Below, in pieces: positions 37,312 to 46,335 of a DNA stretch of 64,000 bases (within the stretch, counting starts at the first letter, position 1; every line of letters begins with the position of its first letter). The stretch covers positions 48,152-112,151 of the forward strand of contig DAIDGW010000094.1 in assembly GCA_027452245.1 (NCBI GenBank), written 5' to 3'. The notes beneath the pieces were generated by a model. That model was not told the origin of the DNA and did no database searches. It worked only from the letters and a program-made list of their open reading frames with translations. This DNA comes from Acidobacteriaceae bacterium. GTDB taxonomy: Bacteria; Acidobacteriota; Terriglobia; Terriglobales; Acidobacteriaceae. A program made the position numbers and the translations under genes.

Positions 37312-38394
37312 ATGTCTAGATACGTTTCATTTCGCGACTTTGATTGGCTCCTGTTGCTGTTCGTGCTGATCATCTGCGGTCTCGGCGTGATGGAGATCCG
37401 CAGCGCCACTACGCACACCAAGTTCGCCGGCGCACATGTCAAGCAGATGGAATGGGTTTTCGCCGGGGTCGGCATGATGTTCGCCATGAGCCTGATCAAC
37501 TATCAGGCGCTGCTGGAGCGCATTCACTGGTTTTACATCGCCGCTGTCGGTTCGCTCATGGGGGTGTTGATCTTCGGACAGAAATATCTCGGGGCCCGGC
37601 GCTGGATCAAGATGCCCGGCGGCAATCACTTCCAGCCCTCCGAATGGGTGAAGCTGATCCTGATTCTGGCCGTCGCCAAGTATTTCTCCGAGATGCACCA
37701 GCGCGATCTTTCCTGGTCCGATTTCATGAAAGCGGGAGCGATCGTCGGAGTTCCTATGCTGATGGTCTTGGCTCAGCCGGATCTGGGCACGGCGCTCACG
37801 TACCTGCCCATCGCGCTGATGGGCCTGTTTCTCGGAGGTCTGCACTGGAAGCAGGCGGCCATCGTCCTGCTCCTCGGCGCGTTGTGTATGCCCCTGGCCT
37901 GGCATCACCTCAAGGACTACCAGAAGGCTCGCCTGACCAGCTTCCTGCAGCCCGACGCCGACCCTCAGGGTTCCGGGTATCAAGTTACACAATCCCTCAT
38001 TGCGGTAGGTTCCGGAGGCCTCTGGGGAGGTTCTGGATCGCAGGTCCACGGGGCTTTTCTGCCCGTTCCGCAGACTGATTTTATCTTTGCCGCGTTTTCC
38101 GAGGAGCACGGATTTGTAGGTGCCCTGGTGGTGTTGCTGTTATACTTTATCGTGCTGATGCGTTTAACCCAGAACGCGCAAACAGCGCCCGACCGCGCTG
38201 GCACGTTCATCGTAATGGGTGTGGTGGCGGTGCTTAGCTTCCACATTCTGGTTAATGTCGGCATGGTAGTCGGCTTTATGCCGGTTACCGGAATACCCCT
38301 GCCGCTGATGAGTTATGGTGGGTCTTCCGTCCTGTTTATGTTTCTGGCGCTGGGATTAGTCATGAACGTTCGTATGCGCCGATTTGTGAATTGA
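37312..38394 (+). CDS. rodA: Rod-shape glycosyltransferase RodA
   Basis: A 360-residue SEDS-family membrane protein that polymerises lipid II glycan strands together with PBP2. About ten membrane helices, with the SEDS blocks RWIKMPGGNHFQPSEWVKL, QPDLGTALTY, SEEHGFVGAL and MPVTGIPLPLMSYGGSS. It forms an operon with mrdA. Confidence 0.95.
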   Translation: MSRYVSFRDFDWLLLLFVLIICGLGVMEIRSATTHTKFAGAHVKQMEWVFAGVGMMFAMSLINYQALLERIHWFYIAAVGSLMGVLIFGQKYLGARRWIKMPGGNHFQPSEWVKLILILAVAKYFSEMHQRDLSWSDFMKAGAIVGVPMLMVLAQPDLGTALTYLPIALMGLFLGGLHWKQAAIVLLLGALCMPLAWHHLKDYQKARLTSFLQPDADPQGSGYQVTQSLIAVGSGGLWGGSGSQVHGAFLPVPQTDFIFAAFSEEHGFVGALVVLLLYFIVLMRLTQNAQTAPDRAGTFIVMGVVAVLSFHILVNVGMVVGFMPVTGIPLPLMSYGGSSVLFMFLALGLVMNVRMRRFVN

Positions 38395-38781
38395 CTGGGG
38401 ATGACAGGGGAAGACGGCAGGAAAACGAAGTATTTACTGGGCTCGCTGCATGCGGCCCCAACAATATCGATCGCCCTCGCGTGAAGAGGGCAAACCGGCC
38501 CGTTGAGCAGTCAAAGGCCGGACAGGATTGTAGCTGGGCATTGCCGGGCAGGGAACGGCCCCCCGACCAGAATGGTCTGAGAGTGCGGTCACAAACCCGG
38601 CAGCCAAAAAAGCGATCAGTGCATAAGATTCCCAAGCTTCTGCAGCGGATTCGGTTCGGGACTAACCTCCCAAGCCCTACCCGTCCCCTGCGCGGGGCAC
38701 GTCTCGCAAAGCTTCACCTGTCCGTATCTTTCCTGAATCAACTCCGGTAATGTCCCGCTGTTTTGCGGGACCGGAGTGTCC
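38395..38781 (+). promoter_or_regulatory. 387-bp leader region of the RNase E/G gene
   Basis: No gene is seen here. It contains a 6-bp CCGGCC/GGCCGG hairpin near 38493-38522. Immediately before the start is a perfect hairpin GTCCCGC-TGTTTT-GCGGGAC (38752-38771), abutting the CGGAG ribosome-binding site. The position suggests control of translation, perhaps by the ribonuclease itself as known for enterobacterial rne. No known RNA family recognised. Confidence 0.5.
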
Positions 38782-41547
38782 ATGAATAAAGAATTGTTTG
38801 TCTCTTCTACCCCTCACGAAACGAAAGTGGGAATGGTGGAAGACGATCAGCTCGCAGAAATTTATCTCGAGCGCGAAAATGAATACACCTTAGCCGGATC
38901 GATTTATAAAGGCCGCGTCACTCGCGTCCTCCCCGGCATGCAATCCGCCTTTGTCGATATCGGCCTTGAGCGGGATGCTTTCCTCTACGTTTCCGACTTC
39001 CTCGATCTCGAGGAACACGACGAAGATCTCACCGACTCGGTTCCGGCCGGCCGGACCGTGCAAGATATGCGTCCGCAACCGGTGCCATCCCAGTCGCAGG
39101 CCGAGCCGGCTGAAATGCAGCCCGCAAACGGATCGCCTGAAGCGGAGTCCGAAGATGAGTCCGGCGAATCAGAACGTCCCGCCGAAGCCCAGGCGAACCA
39201 TCGCAATGGCGCCGAAGGCAATGGCAATGACTCCCAAGGACGTGAACGCGGAAGCTGGCGTGGCCGCCGCCGTCGTCGTGGCGGACGCCGTGACGGCCGC
39301 GATGGGCGCGAGCGCGGATTCGACCGTTCTCCTCGGGAAGACGCCCCCGCCGCATCTGAGTCCAGAACGCAATCCTACGGTCCTCCCGCCGGATACGTAC
39401 CCATCGTCCTTCCCGGCGAGTCCATCTCGAAGTACCAGAGAATGGCGCATCAGGCTGCTCCCGGCGAATTGAATCAGCCAGAACCAGTTTCCTCCTCCGC
39501 TGGGGAAGCGACTACCCCGCTGGCAGCCACGTTCCCGGAGGACGAGCCTCTCTTTGCCGCTCCCGAACAGAGGGAGGCTGTCGAGCCCACTGAGCAATCA
39601 GGCGCTGTGTCTGAAGTTTCTCATTCGCAATACGAAGACGCTCACGACCAGCGCGAAGAGACCGAGGCTGCATCCACGTCGGTCAACTGGAACCAGGAAT
39701 ATCGCCAACCTGAAGCTGTGGCTGCCCAAGAGCATTCTGATCCTGTCGAGGCCCGCGAAGTAGCTGGGATTTCCGAAGAAGAAATTAGCGAAGACATCAC
39801 CGAAGAAATCAGCATTTCTCCTCGTGAGGCCGCTGAATCGAACTCGGTCCACGAGTCCCGATCCCACGAGAACCCGGTTTTTGCTGCTCCGGGAACCATG
39901 GAAGAAGAGACCATCGAAGAAGAGGAGACGGACACTGCCCGCTACGAAGACTCTTCCGACGATAGCTACGACGAGTTTGAAGAGGAAACCCAAGCCGTCG
40001 GGCAATCCGGACCGCGCACTCCCGAGCCGCTGATTTCCGATGTGCGCGAAACCGTGGAAGAAATTCACTTCACTTCGCTGGCCGAATCGGGAGAATTACC
40101 CCACGACGAACAGGCCGCGGCCGAAGATTCCGACGACCTCGATCTGGAAGAAGCTCAGGCTGAAGCGGAGGCCCTGCTCGATGCGGAAGCCCGTGCTAAT
40201 GGCACCGTCGATGCCCGCGCCGAAGTTCGTGCTCCCGCCGGAACCGCCGGTTATACGCAGCGTACGCCACGGCCGGCTTTTGATCGCCGCAGTCCCCGCG
40301 GACGCCGCGGTGGACGCCGCTTCCGCCGCCGCGAGTCGCAGCCGGTTCCCCAGATCAGCGATCTGCTGAAGGAAGGCCAGGAGATTCTGGTCCAGATCGC
40401 CAAGGAACCCATCGGAAAGAAGGGCGCCCGCATCACCAGCCACATCGCTTTGCCGGGACGCTTCCTGGTTTACATGCCGACAGTGAACCATACCGGCGTC
40501 TCCCGTAAGATCGCTTCTGAAGAAGAGCGCCAGCGCCTGAAACGCATTGTGATGAGCGAGCGCGAAAACGGGCACGGCGGCTTCATCGTCCGTACCGCCG
40601 CGCAAAACGCCGCCGAAGATGAACTCCGCGCCGACATCCGCTTCCTCAAAGGCCTGTGGAACGACATCAAGAACCGCGCCGAAGGCTCCAAGCCGCCGGC
40701 GCTGATCTATCACGATCTCAACGTCGTCGAACGCGTGCTGCGCGACCAGGTGACCTCTGACTTCTCCGCTATCTGGGTCGACACCGAGGCCGAATACGAG
40801 CGCATTCTGCGCTTCTTCAACCGATTCCAGCCCGGGATGGTGAAGCGCGTAAAGCTCTACACCAAAGAGACGCCGTTGTTTGAGCAGTTCGGCCTCAGCG
40901 AGGAAATGAACAAGGCGCTCAAGTCCAAAGTCTGGCTGAAAAGCGGCGGATACATCGTCATTAACCAGACCGAAGCGCTGGTTGCGATCGACATCAACAC
41001 GGGCAAGTATGTCGGCAAGACCGCCCGCCTCGAAGACACCATCGTCAAGACCAACGTCGATGCCATCAAAGAGATCGTTCGCCAGATCCGCCTGCGCGAT
41101 CTCGGTGGCATCATCATCATCGACTTCATCGACATGGACGAGCGCCGTAACCGCCAGCGCGTTATGCAGGCCCTCGAAGAAGAACTCCGGCACGACCGCG
41201 CTCCTTCCAAAGTCCTGCAGTTCAATGATTTCGGGCTCGTCGCCATCACCCGCAAACGCGTCAAGCAATCTCTGGAGCGAACGATTGGCACGCCGTGCCC
41301 GTACTGCCAGTCGACCGGCTACGTGAAATCGGTCACGACGATCTGCAACGAGATCTATGTTGAAATGCGCAAGATCGCCAAGCATCTGGAGCATGAAGAC
41401 GTCATGCTGCGTGTCCACCCCGACGTCGCGAAAGAGTTGAAGTCGAACAACGCCCGCCTGCTGAACGAAATGGAAGAAATGACCAAGCGCACGATCATCG
41501 TGAAGAGCGATCCGGCGCTGCATCAGGAGCAGTTCGACATCAACTGA
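38782..41547 (+). CDS. rng: Ribonuclease E/G family endoribonuclease with large acidic insertion
   Basis: A 921-residue RNase E/G. It cleaves single-stranded RNA in mRNA decay and rRNA maturation. The S1 domain begins normally (EYTLAGSIYKGRVTRVLPGMQSAF is its core) but is split after about residue 82. Some 440 residues rich in Glu, Asp, Ser and Arg follow, including an RGR-rich patch. Then S1 resumes at about 520 (DLLKEGQEILVQI). The catalytic domain has VAIDINTGK and IIIDFIDMD with metal-binding aspartates, and the Zn-link CPYC near 838. ATG 38782 is chosen over GTG 38776. Confidence 0.92.
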   Translation: MNKELFVSSTPHETKVGMVEDDQLAEIYLERENEYTLAGSIYKGRVTRVLPGMQSAFVDIGLERDAFLYVSDFLDLEEHDEDLTDSVPAGRTVQDMRPQPVPSQSQAEPAEMQPANGSPEAESEDESGESERPAEAQANHRNGAEGNGNDSQGRERGSWRGRRRRRGGRRDGRDGRERGFDRSPREDAPAASESRTQSYGPPAGYVPIVLPGESISKYQRMAHQAAPGELNQPEPVSSSAGEATTPLAATFPEDEPLFAAPEQREAVEPTEQSGAVSEVSHSQYEDAHDQREETEAASTSVNWNQEYRQPEAVAAQEHSDPVEAREVAGISEEEISEDITEEISISPREAAESNSVHESRSHENPVFAAPGTMEEETIEEEETDTARYEDSSDDSYDEFEEETQAVGQSGPRTPEPLISDVRETVEEIHFTSLAESGELPHDEQAAAEDSDDLDLEEAQAEAEALLDAEARANGTVDARAEVRAPAGTAGYTQRTPRPAFDRRSPRGRRGGRRFRRRESQPVPQISDLLKEGQEILVQIAKEPIGKKGARITSHIALPGRFLVYMPTVNHTGVSRKIASEEERQRLKRIVMSERENGHGGFIVRTAAQNAAEDELRADIRFLKGLWNDIKNRAEGSKPPALIYHDLNVVERVLRDQVTSDFSAIWVDTEAEYERILRFFNRFQPGMVKRVKLYTKETPLFEQFGLSEEMNKALKSKVWLKSGGYIVINQTEALVAIDINTGKYVGKTARLEDTIVKTNVDAIKEIVRQIRLRDLGGIIIIDFIDMDERRNRQRVMQALEEELRHDRAPSKVLQFNDFGLVAITRKRVKQSLERTIGTPCPYCQSTGYVKSVTTICNEIYVEMRKIAKHLEHEDVMLRVHPDVAKELKSNNARLLNEMEEMTKRTIIVKSDPALHQEQFDIN

Positions 41548-41573
41548 GTTCTCGGCCAGCGTGGTTTCTCGGA

Positions 41574-41607
41574 AGAGAGGCGGGTGTTTTGCCCGTCTCT
41601 TTTTTTA
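41574..41607 (+). terminator. Rho-independent terminator after RNase E/G gene
   Basis: AGAGGCGGG and CCCGTCTCT pair over 9 bp (one G-T) with a short loop and are followed by a run of eight T. It lies 27 bp after the stop codon. Confidence 0.9.
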
Positions 41608-41734
41608 TTTGTGCTGTGAGTAAAGGTCAGGCCGGAGGCGCCGATGAGGCGTTTCTTCGATACTTCGGTTCTTGTAGCGGCGGTTTTGCAATCGTGTTTT
41701 TGGGCGATGAGTTGGCCGCTAAATTTCGGAAGCC

Positions 41735-43240
41735 CTAGCTCACATTGGCCAGCGTCTTCACCGCGATATCGGCCCGGCTGCGCAGTTTCTGTACCGATTC
41801 GTGTATGGCCCGTCCCGCCACTCCCGCGCCATTCTGCTCGGCATTCTTCGCGATTCCTCCGGCCTCTTCGGTCGCGGTATTCGCCATATCCAGCAGGACA
41901 ACCAGGGCATCGGCGTGCAGCTTCCATAGCGACGACATGCTTTGGCTGCGCTTCAATTCTTCCAGTTCGGTACTGATGCGCGCCGCGATTGAAACCAGGC
42001 GGATCAACATCCGCGCCACCTCCGCCCGCAGTGTCTTCTCTTCCAGGAAGCTGGCATTGTAGGCGTCAGCTTCCGCCGGGCTGAGCATCAGGTTGAAAAA
42101 GCGCATCGGGACAACTTGCCGGTATTTGGGATCGGCCACGCGCACGAAGACGCGAATCGATTCCTCCACGCGCCGCAGCTTGCCTTCTTCCATCGACAGT
42201 TGCTGTGCGGTAATCGCCGGCGGCTGGAATACAGGTGTCGGCACAGGCTGTTTGGGTGCCGCAGTCGTACGCGCCGGTTTGGCGCTCGCTGCCGCTCCGC
42301 TTGCCGCTATGCTCGGACGCGGTGTCGCCGGGGTGAGCAGCGACTTGCGGATCGGCGGCCGCCGGTCCAATTCCTTCTTCAACTTCGACACGCGCCGGAA
42401 TTTTTCCAGCGCGTTGCCGTAATCGGCCTGCAGCATCTCCTTTTGCTCGATGGCGGCCACGTGTTCCACGGTAACTTCCACGCCATCGACCGTGCTCAGG
42501 ATGCTGCCGCCCATATCCTCCAGCGCCTGCGCAAAATGCTTGATCTCCCCCAGCGCCTTCGTGAAAAGCTCGTCAAAGCGCGCTCCGAATGCCGAGTTAT
42601 AAGCCGCCACCGTCGCCAGCACGCCGGGATGATAGAACGACGTGTCCAGCCACTGCTTGAGTTCCCGCACTCGAGAGATGACTCCCGAATCCATCAGCGC
42701 ATTGAAGTCGCGGAATCGCGCAACCTCTTCCCGCAGCGGATCGAAACGCCGCAGCAGTTGCACGTGCTCTTCCGGCAGCGAAGGCACATCCGTGTCGGCA
42801 AGAATCTCGATCAGCGCAATTTCAAAGGGCGATAGCGGAAGCGCTCCATCCAATCCGTATCCGCTCTGTTCCCACTGTCCCGGAACGCGTGGATGCCGGT
42901 ACAAGAATGTCGCGATCAGGTCCGTTTTGTCGCGGTTGATATCGGTGCATTCCCGCCGCCGCACAAAATATCGCAACAGCCCCTCGGCCACTTCCGGATC
43001 GGTGTCGTCGTCCAGCGCCTTGCGCAGCATGGCCGGCGTGATCGCCATGTCGAGCAGGTGCAGCCAGCGATACATCGTCGACAGAGTAGCGGGAAGATCG
43101 CGTTCGCTGTGCCGCAGCGAGTCTTCGTCCAACCCGCTCGGAATCGGCAAGCTTCCACCCAGCGTCTCGCGCAGCAGCTTCTGGTAGAAGCCCTGCACCG
43201 TCGCCAGAATCGCTAACTCAAACTTGAGATCTTCGGCCAA
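41735..43240 (-). CDS. Hypothetical protein, mostly helical
   Basis: A 501-residue protein with no signal peptide and no family that I recognise. The first 270 residues are helical and acidic/basic mixed. Residues about 300-345 are an Ala/Pro/Thr-rich linker, and the last 150 residues are again helical, ending SRADIAVKTLANVS. It is alone between the RNase E/G and purU genes. A structural or adaptor role is possible but unsupported. Confidence 0.65.
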   Translation of the reverse strand: MAEDLKFELAILATVQGFYQKLLRETLGGSLPIPSGLDEDSLRHSERDLPATLSTMYRWLHLLDMAITPAMLRKALDDDTDPEVAEGLLRYFVRRRECTDINRDKTDLIATFLYRHPRVPGQWEQSGYGLDGALPLSPFEIALIEILADTDVPSLPEEHVQLLRRFDPLREEVARFRDFNALMDSGVISRVRELKQWLDTSFYHPGVLATVAAYNSAFGARFDELFTKALGEIKHFAQALEDMGGSILSTVDGVEVTVEHVAAIEQKEMLQADYGNALEKFRRVSKLKKELDRRPPIRKSLLTPATPRPSIAASGAAASAKPARTTAAPKQPVPTPVFQPPAITAQQLSMEEGKLRRVEESIRVFVRVADPKYRQVVPMRFFNLMLSPAEADAYNASFLEEKTLRAEVARMLIRLVSIAARISTELEELKRSQSMSSLWKLHADALVVLLDMANTATEEAGGIAKNAEQNGAGVAGRAIHESVQKLRSRADIAVKTLANVS

Positions 43241-43405
43241 CGAGGTTCCCAGGGGACGAAACTCTCCCCGAACTGTGGAAATGTTTTACTCCTGTCCAAG
43301 TAAAGACCAGAGTCACCAGCCCCGCAAGTTACCACCGGAATGGATGGCCGGAATGAAAGGCTTGCGATCTGAAGTACATGTACCGGCGGGAGAGGGAATA
43401 GGTTT

Positions 43406-44257
43406 TTAGAAAACGACGGTCTTGTTGCCGTAGACGAGTACCCGATTTTCCACGTGTGCCCGCACCGCCCGCGAGAGCACCACTTTTTCCAGGTCCCGCC
43501 CTTTGCGGATCAGATCGTCCACCGTGTCGCGGTGCGAGACGCGTACCACGTCCTGCTCGATGATCGGACCATCGTCGAGCACCTCAGTGACATAGTGGCT
43601 GGTGGCCCCAATCAGCTTCACGCCGCGCTGGAACGCCTGGTGATAGGGGCGCGCTCCCACGAACGCGGGAAGAAACGAGTGATGAATATTTATGATGCGC
43701 TGCGGATACCGGTTCACAAACTCATTCGACAGAATTTGCATATAACGCGCCAGCACCATCAAGTCAGGCCGGTGCTGATCGATCAGCGCTTGAATCGTCG
43801 CTTCCGCTTCGAGTTTGTTATCTTTGCGCACATCCACGATCGCATAAGGAATTTTGTAGAATTCGGCGATCGGCTGCGCGTCGGCGTGATTGGAGATGAT
43901 CAGCGGAATGTCGCATGCCAGTTCGCCGCTCTGCTGGCGATAGAGAAGATCGACTAGGCAGTGATCGTATTTCGAAACGAAGATAACCGTGCGCGCCCGC
44001 TGCGAAGACTGCGCCAGCCGCCACTTCATCTGAAATTTCTGCGCTACTGGAGAGAAGTGCCTGCCAAAATCGTTCAGATCGAAACCAAAATCCTTGGGAT
44101 CGAACTCAACCCGCATCAGGAACAATCCCGATTCTTCGTCCGCATGCTCATCGGCATGTAGGATGTTTCCGCCATGCCGAAACACAAAATCCGAAATCGC
44201 CGCGACCTCACCCTTCTGGTCGGGACACGAAATGAGCAGGATCGCCGAAGATTTCAT
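43406..44257 (-). CDS. purU: Formyltetrahydrofolate deformylase
   Basis: A 283-residue enzyme hydrolysing 10-formyl-THF to formate and THF, balancing one-carbon pools and feeding PurT. An N-terminal ACT domain (ILLISCPDQKGEVAAIS) is followed by the formyltransferase fold with INIHHSFLPAF and VTEVLDDGPIIEQD, which hold the catalytic Asn, His and Asp. ATG 44257 begins at the ACT domain; the longer frame to 44305 is not needed. Confidence 0.93.
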   Translation of the reverse strand: MKSSAILLISCPDQKGEVAAISDFVFRHGGNILHADEHADEESGLFLMRVEFDPKDFGFDLNDFGRHFSPVAQKFQMKWRLAQSSQRARTVIFVSKYDHCLVDLLYRQQSGELACDIPLIISNHADAQPIAEFYKIPYAIVDVRKDNKLEAEATIQALIDQHRPDLMVLARYMQILSNEFVNRYPQRIINIHHSFLPAFVGARPYHQAFQRGVKLIGATSHYVTEVLDDGPIIEQDVVRVSHRDTVDDLIRKGRDLEKVVLSRAVRAHVENRVLVYGNKTVVF

Positions 44258-44317
44258 AGGTAACCGTAACCTGGCAACGGCTGCCATGCTGAGCGCAGAC
44301 CGCATTCAGCCCCCACG

Positions 44318-44372
44318 CTGTGTCATCCTGAGCGCAGCCGCAGTTCAGGCGGAGCGAAGGATCTCCGGTTCA
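44318..44372. repeat. Dispersed repeat, copy between purU and broken gene
   Basis: Begins TGTGTCATCCTGAGCG, contains GCCGCAGTTCAGGCGGAGCG and ends GAAGGATCTCCGGTTC. The start and end blocks match the copy inside lipB (TGTCATCCCGAGCG, GAAGGACCTGCTGTTC), but the central palindrome is mostly missing. Confidence 0.65.
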
Positions 44373-44410
44373 ACCAGGCCCATCGGGCGACAAGGATCGC
44401 CGCTAAAAAC

Positions 44411-44740
44411 TTACGCTTGTCTCTTCATCTTGAGATCCGGTTTCTTCCGTATCTCTGTCCAATACTCCTCTCGAACATCCTCGTCAATTTCGGTCGGAAT
44501 ATTCGTTGGATACAACGCATCTGTGCCGTCTTTCCGCGGGCCCGAAATTCAGTATCGCTCGTTGGTTGCGATATCAAAATAATTAGCTTTGAACCCCATG
44601 CCCTTGAGGCTCTGAAATGCTTTGCCCTTGTAATACAGCGTGCTCCCCGTCTTCGAGTACGTGACCCGTCCGATTCGGGCAGGGCCGACCAACCCGTCTC
44701 CCTTGTACTCGACGTACATAATTCGGGAACGCTTCGACAT
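44411..44740 (-). pseudogene. Small conserved protein gene interrupted by one TGA
   Basis: The first 63 codons (MSKRSRIMYVEYKGDGLVGP, then RIGRVTYSKTG) match a small bacterial family often mislabelled as deoxyxylulose-phosphate synthase. TGA at 44549-44551 stops it, yet the same frame continues ISGPRKDGTDALYPTN and DEDVREEYWTEIRKKPDL to TAA at 44411, for 109 residues in all. As I recall the family, the interrupted position is Trp in a YWISGP block, so TGG to TGA is the simple explanation. It could be a pseudogene, a sequencing error or a readthrough gene. The downstream part shows no decay. Confidence 0.7.
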
Positions 44741-44746
44741 GCAGCA

Positions 44747-46333
44747 TCAACCCCTCAGTTCCTTCCCAATCTCCCGGGCCGCATTGGCCCCCGATCCACC
44801 CGTTAATCCTGCCCCCGGATGCGTCCCGCTCCCGCACAAATACAAATTCTGAATCGGCGTTCGATACCGTGCCCAATCCAGCAGCGGACGCATGGTGAAG
44901 AACTGATCGAGCGCCAGTTCGCCATGAAAAATCTGTCCCCCGGTCAGGCCGTACTTTTCTTCCAGATCGTGCGGCGTGATGATCTGGTGCGTCAAAATCA
45001 TCTCCGGCAGATTCGGAGCATACTGCGCCAGTGTCTGCACCACGGTTTGTCCCAGCGCCTTTCGCTGTTGCTCCCAATCACCTTTCAACTTGTACGGCGC
45101 GTATTGCATGTAGATTGACATCACGTGCTTGCCTTCCGGCGCCAGCGACGGATCGCTCAACGACGGAATCGTGACTTCCAAATACGGTGCTCGCGAGAAA
45201 TTCCCGTACTTCGATTCGTCAAACGCTCTCTCGATGTAATCGATCTCATGGCCAATCTGAATCCGTCCTTTCAGCGCCTCGGCCAATCCATTCTTCAGCG
45301 CCGTGAACGCCGGCAATCCAGAAAGCGCCAGGTTTACTTTCGCTACCGTTCCATTCCCGCGATAGTGTTGCAGCTTCTGCACGAAGTCCGGAGAAAGGTG
45401 CAGCGGATCGGTCAACTTCAGCAGCGTCCGCTTCGGATCCGCATTCGAGATGACCGCTTTCGCGAGGATCTCCTCGCCCGTCGAAAGCACCACGCCCGTT
45501 GCCACACCGTCCTTCACCGCGATTTCAATCACTTCCGCCCCGGTGCGAATTTCCGCTCCCGCGCCCTGCGCCGCCGCCGCCATCGCCTTCGTCACGGCTC
45601 CCAGGCCGCCCGCCGCGAACTGCGCCGATCCCGCCGGATGCGCATCGCCCGCCGCCCGGATCAGCAGCACCAGCGCGCTTCCCGCCGACCACGGGCCCAG
45701 GAACGTCCCAAAAATTCCCCGTGCCGCCACCACCGCGCGCAGCAATTCCGTCTCGAAATATTCCGCCGCCAGGTCAGCCACCGCCATCGGACCCCAGCGC
45801 AGCAGGCGGTACATATCTTTCTTACCCAGCTTGCGGATCGACCGTCCCGTCTTCAGCATTCCCCACAAGTCGGCTTTGCTGGGATGGTCGATGTTCGGCG
45901 GAGTCGTCGCCAGCGCCTCGCCGATTACCTTGCTCATCTTGCCCAGCGACGCTTCGAACTCCGGATACTTCTTCGCATCTTTCTCTGAGAACTTCGCAAT
46001 CTCCTGCGATGCGCGTTGCCTATCCTGATAAAGCGCCAACGCCCGCCCATCCGGAGAAAGCGCCGTCACCGCGGCTTCCGGCGTGATCCACTTCAGCCCG
46101 TGCTTTGCCAGTTGCATGTCACGCGCGACATCCGGACGAATCGGCCCCGCCGCATGCGCCAGTGTCGAGCAGCGAAATCCGGGATGGAACTCGTCCGTTA
46201 TCGCTGCTCCACCCACCTGTGCGGCGCGTTCCAGCACCAGCGGTTTCAATCCTGCCTTCGCCAGATAAAATGCTGTCACCAGCCCGTTGTGCCCGCCGCC
46301 GATAATCACCACATCCCGTTTCTGATTCGACAT
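44747..46333 (-). CDS. Phytoene desaturase-like FAD oxidoreductase
   Basis: A 528-residue flavoprotein of the carotenoid-desaturase/PYROXD2-like family. FAD-binding GGGHNGLVTAFYLAKAG at the N-terminus and a C-terminal NLYLCGSGTHPGAGLTGGSG flavin motif. Substrate unknown: no carotenoid genes are nearby. ATG 46333 lies 2 bp after the stop of its upstream paralogue and starts at the family N-terminus, so the pair is surely translated together. Confidence 0.9.
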   Translation of the reverse strand: MSNQKRDVVIIGGGHNGLVTAFYLAKAGLKPLVLERAAQVGGAAITDEFHPGFRCSTLAHAAGPIRPDVARDMQLAKHGLKWITPEAAVTALSPDGRALALYQDRQRASQEIAKFSEKDAKKYPEFEASLGKMSKVIGEALATTPPNIDHPSKADLWGMLKTGRSIRKLGKKDMYRLLRWGPMAVADLAAEYFETELLRAVVAARGIFGTFLGPWSAGSALVLLIRAAGDAHPAGSAQFAAGGLGAVTKAMAAAAQGAGAEIRTGAEVIEIAVKDGVATGVVLSTGEEILAKAVISNADPKRTLLKLTDPLHLSPDFVQKLQHYRGNGTVAKVNLALSGLPAFTALKNGLAEALKGRIQIGHEIDYIERAFDESKYGNFSRAPYLEVTIPSLSDPSLAPEGKHVMSIYMQYAPYKLKGDWEQQRKALGQTVVQTLAQYAPNLPEMILTHQIITPHDLEEKYGLTGGQIFHGELALDQFFTMRPLLDWARYRTPIQNLYLCGSGTHPGAGLTGGSGANAAREIGKELRG

Positions 46334-46335
46334 GA

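Noticed and set aside
40096..41523. A 475-codon minus-strand frame
   Set aside because: It lies fully antisense to the well-supported RNase E/G catalytic domain and shows no family motifs.
44549..44551. Second in-frame TGA considered as another selenocysteine codon
   Set aside because: As I recall the family, the position is Trp, not Cys, and no stable hairpin with suitable spacing follows. A single TGG to TGA change is simpler.
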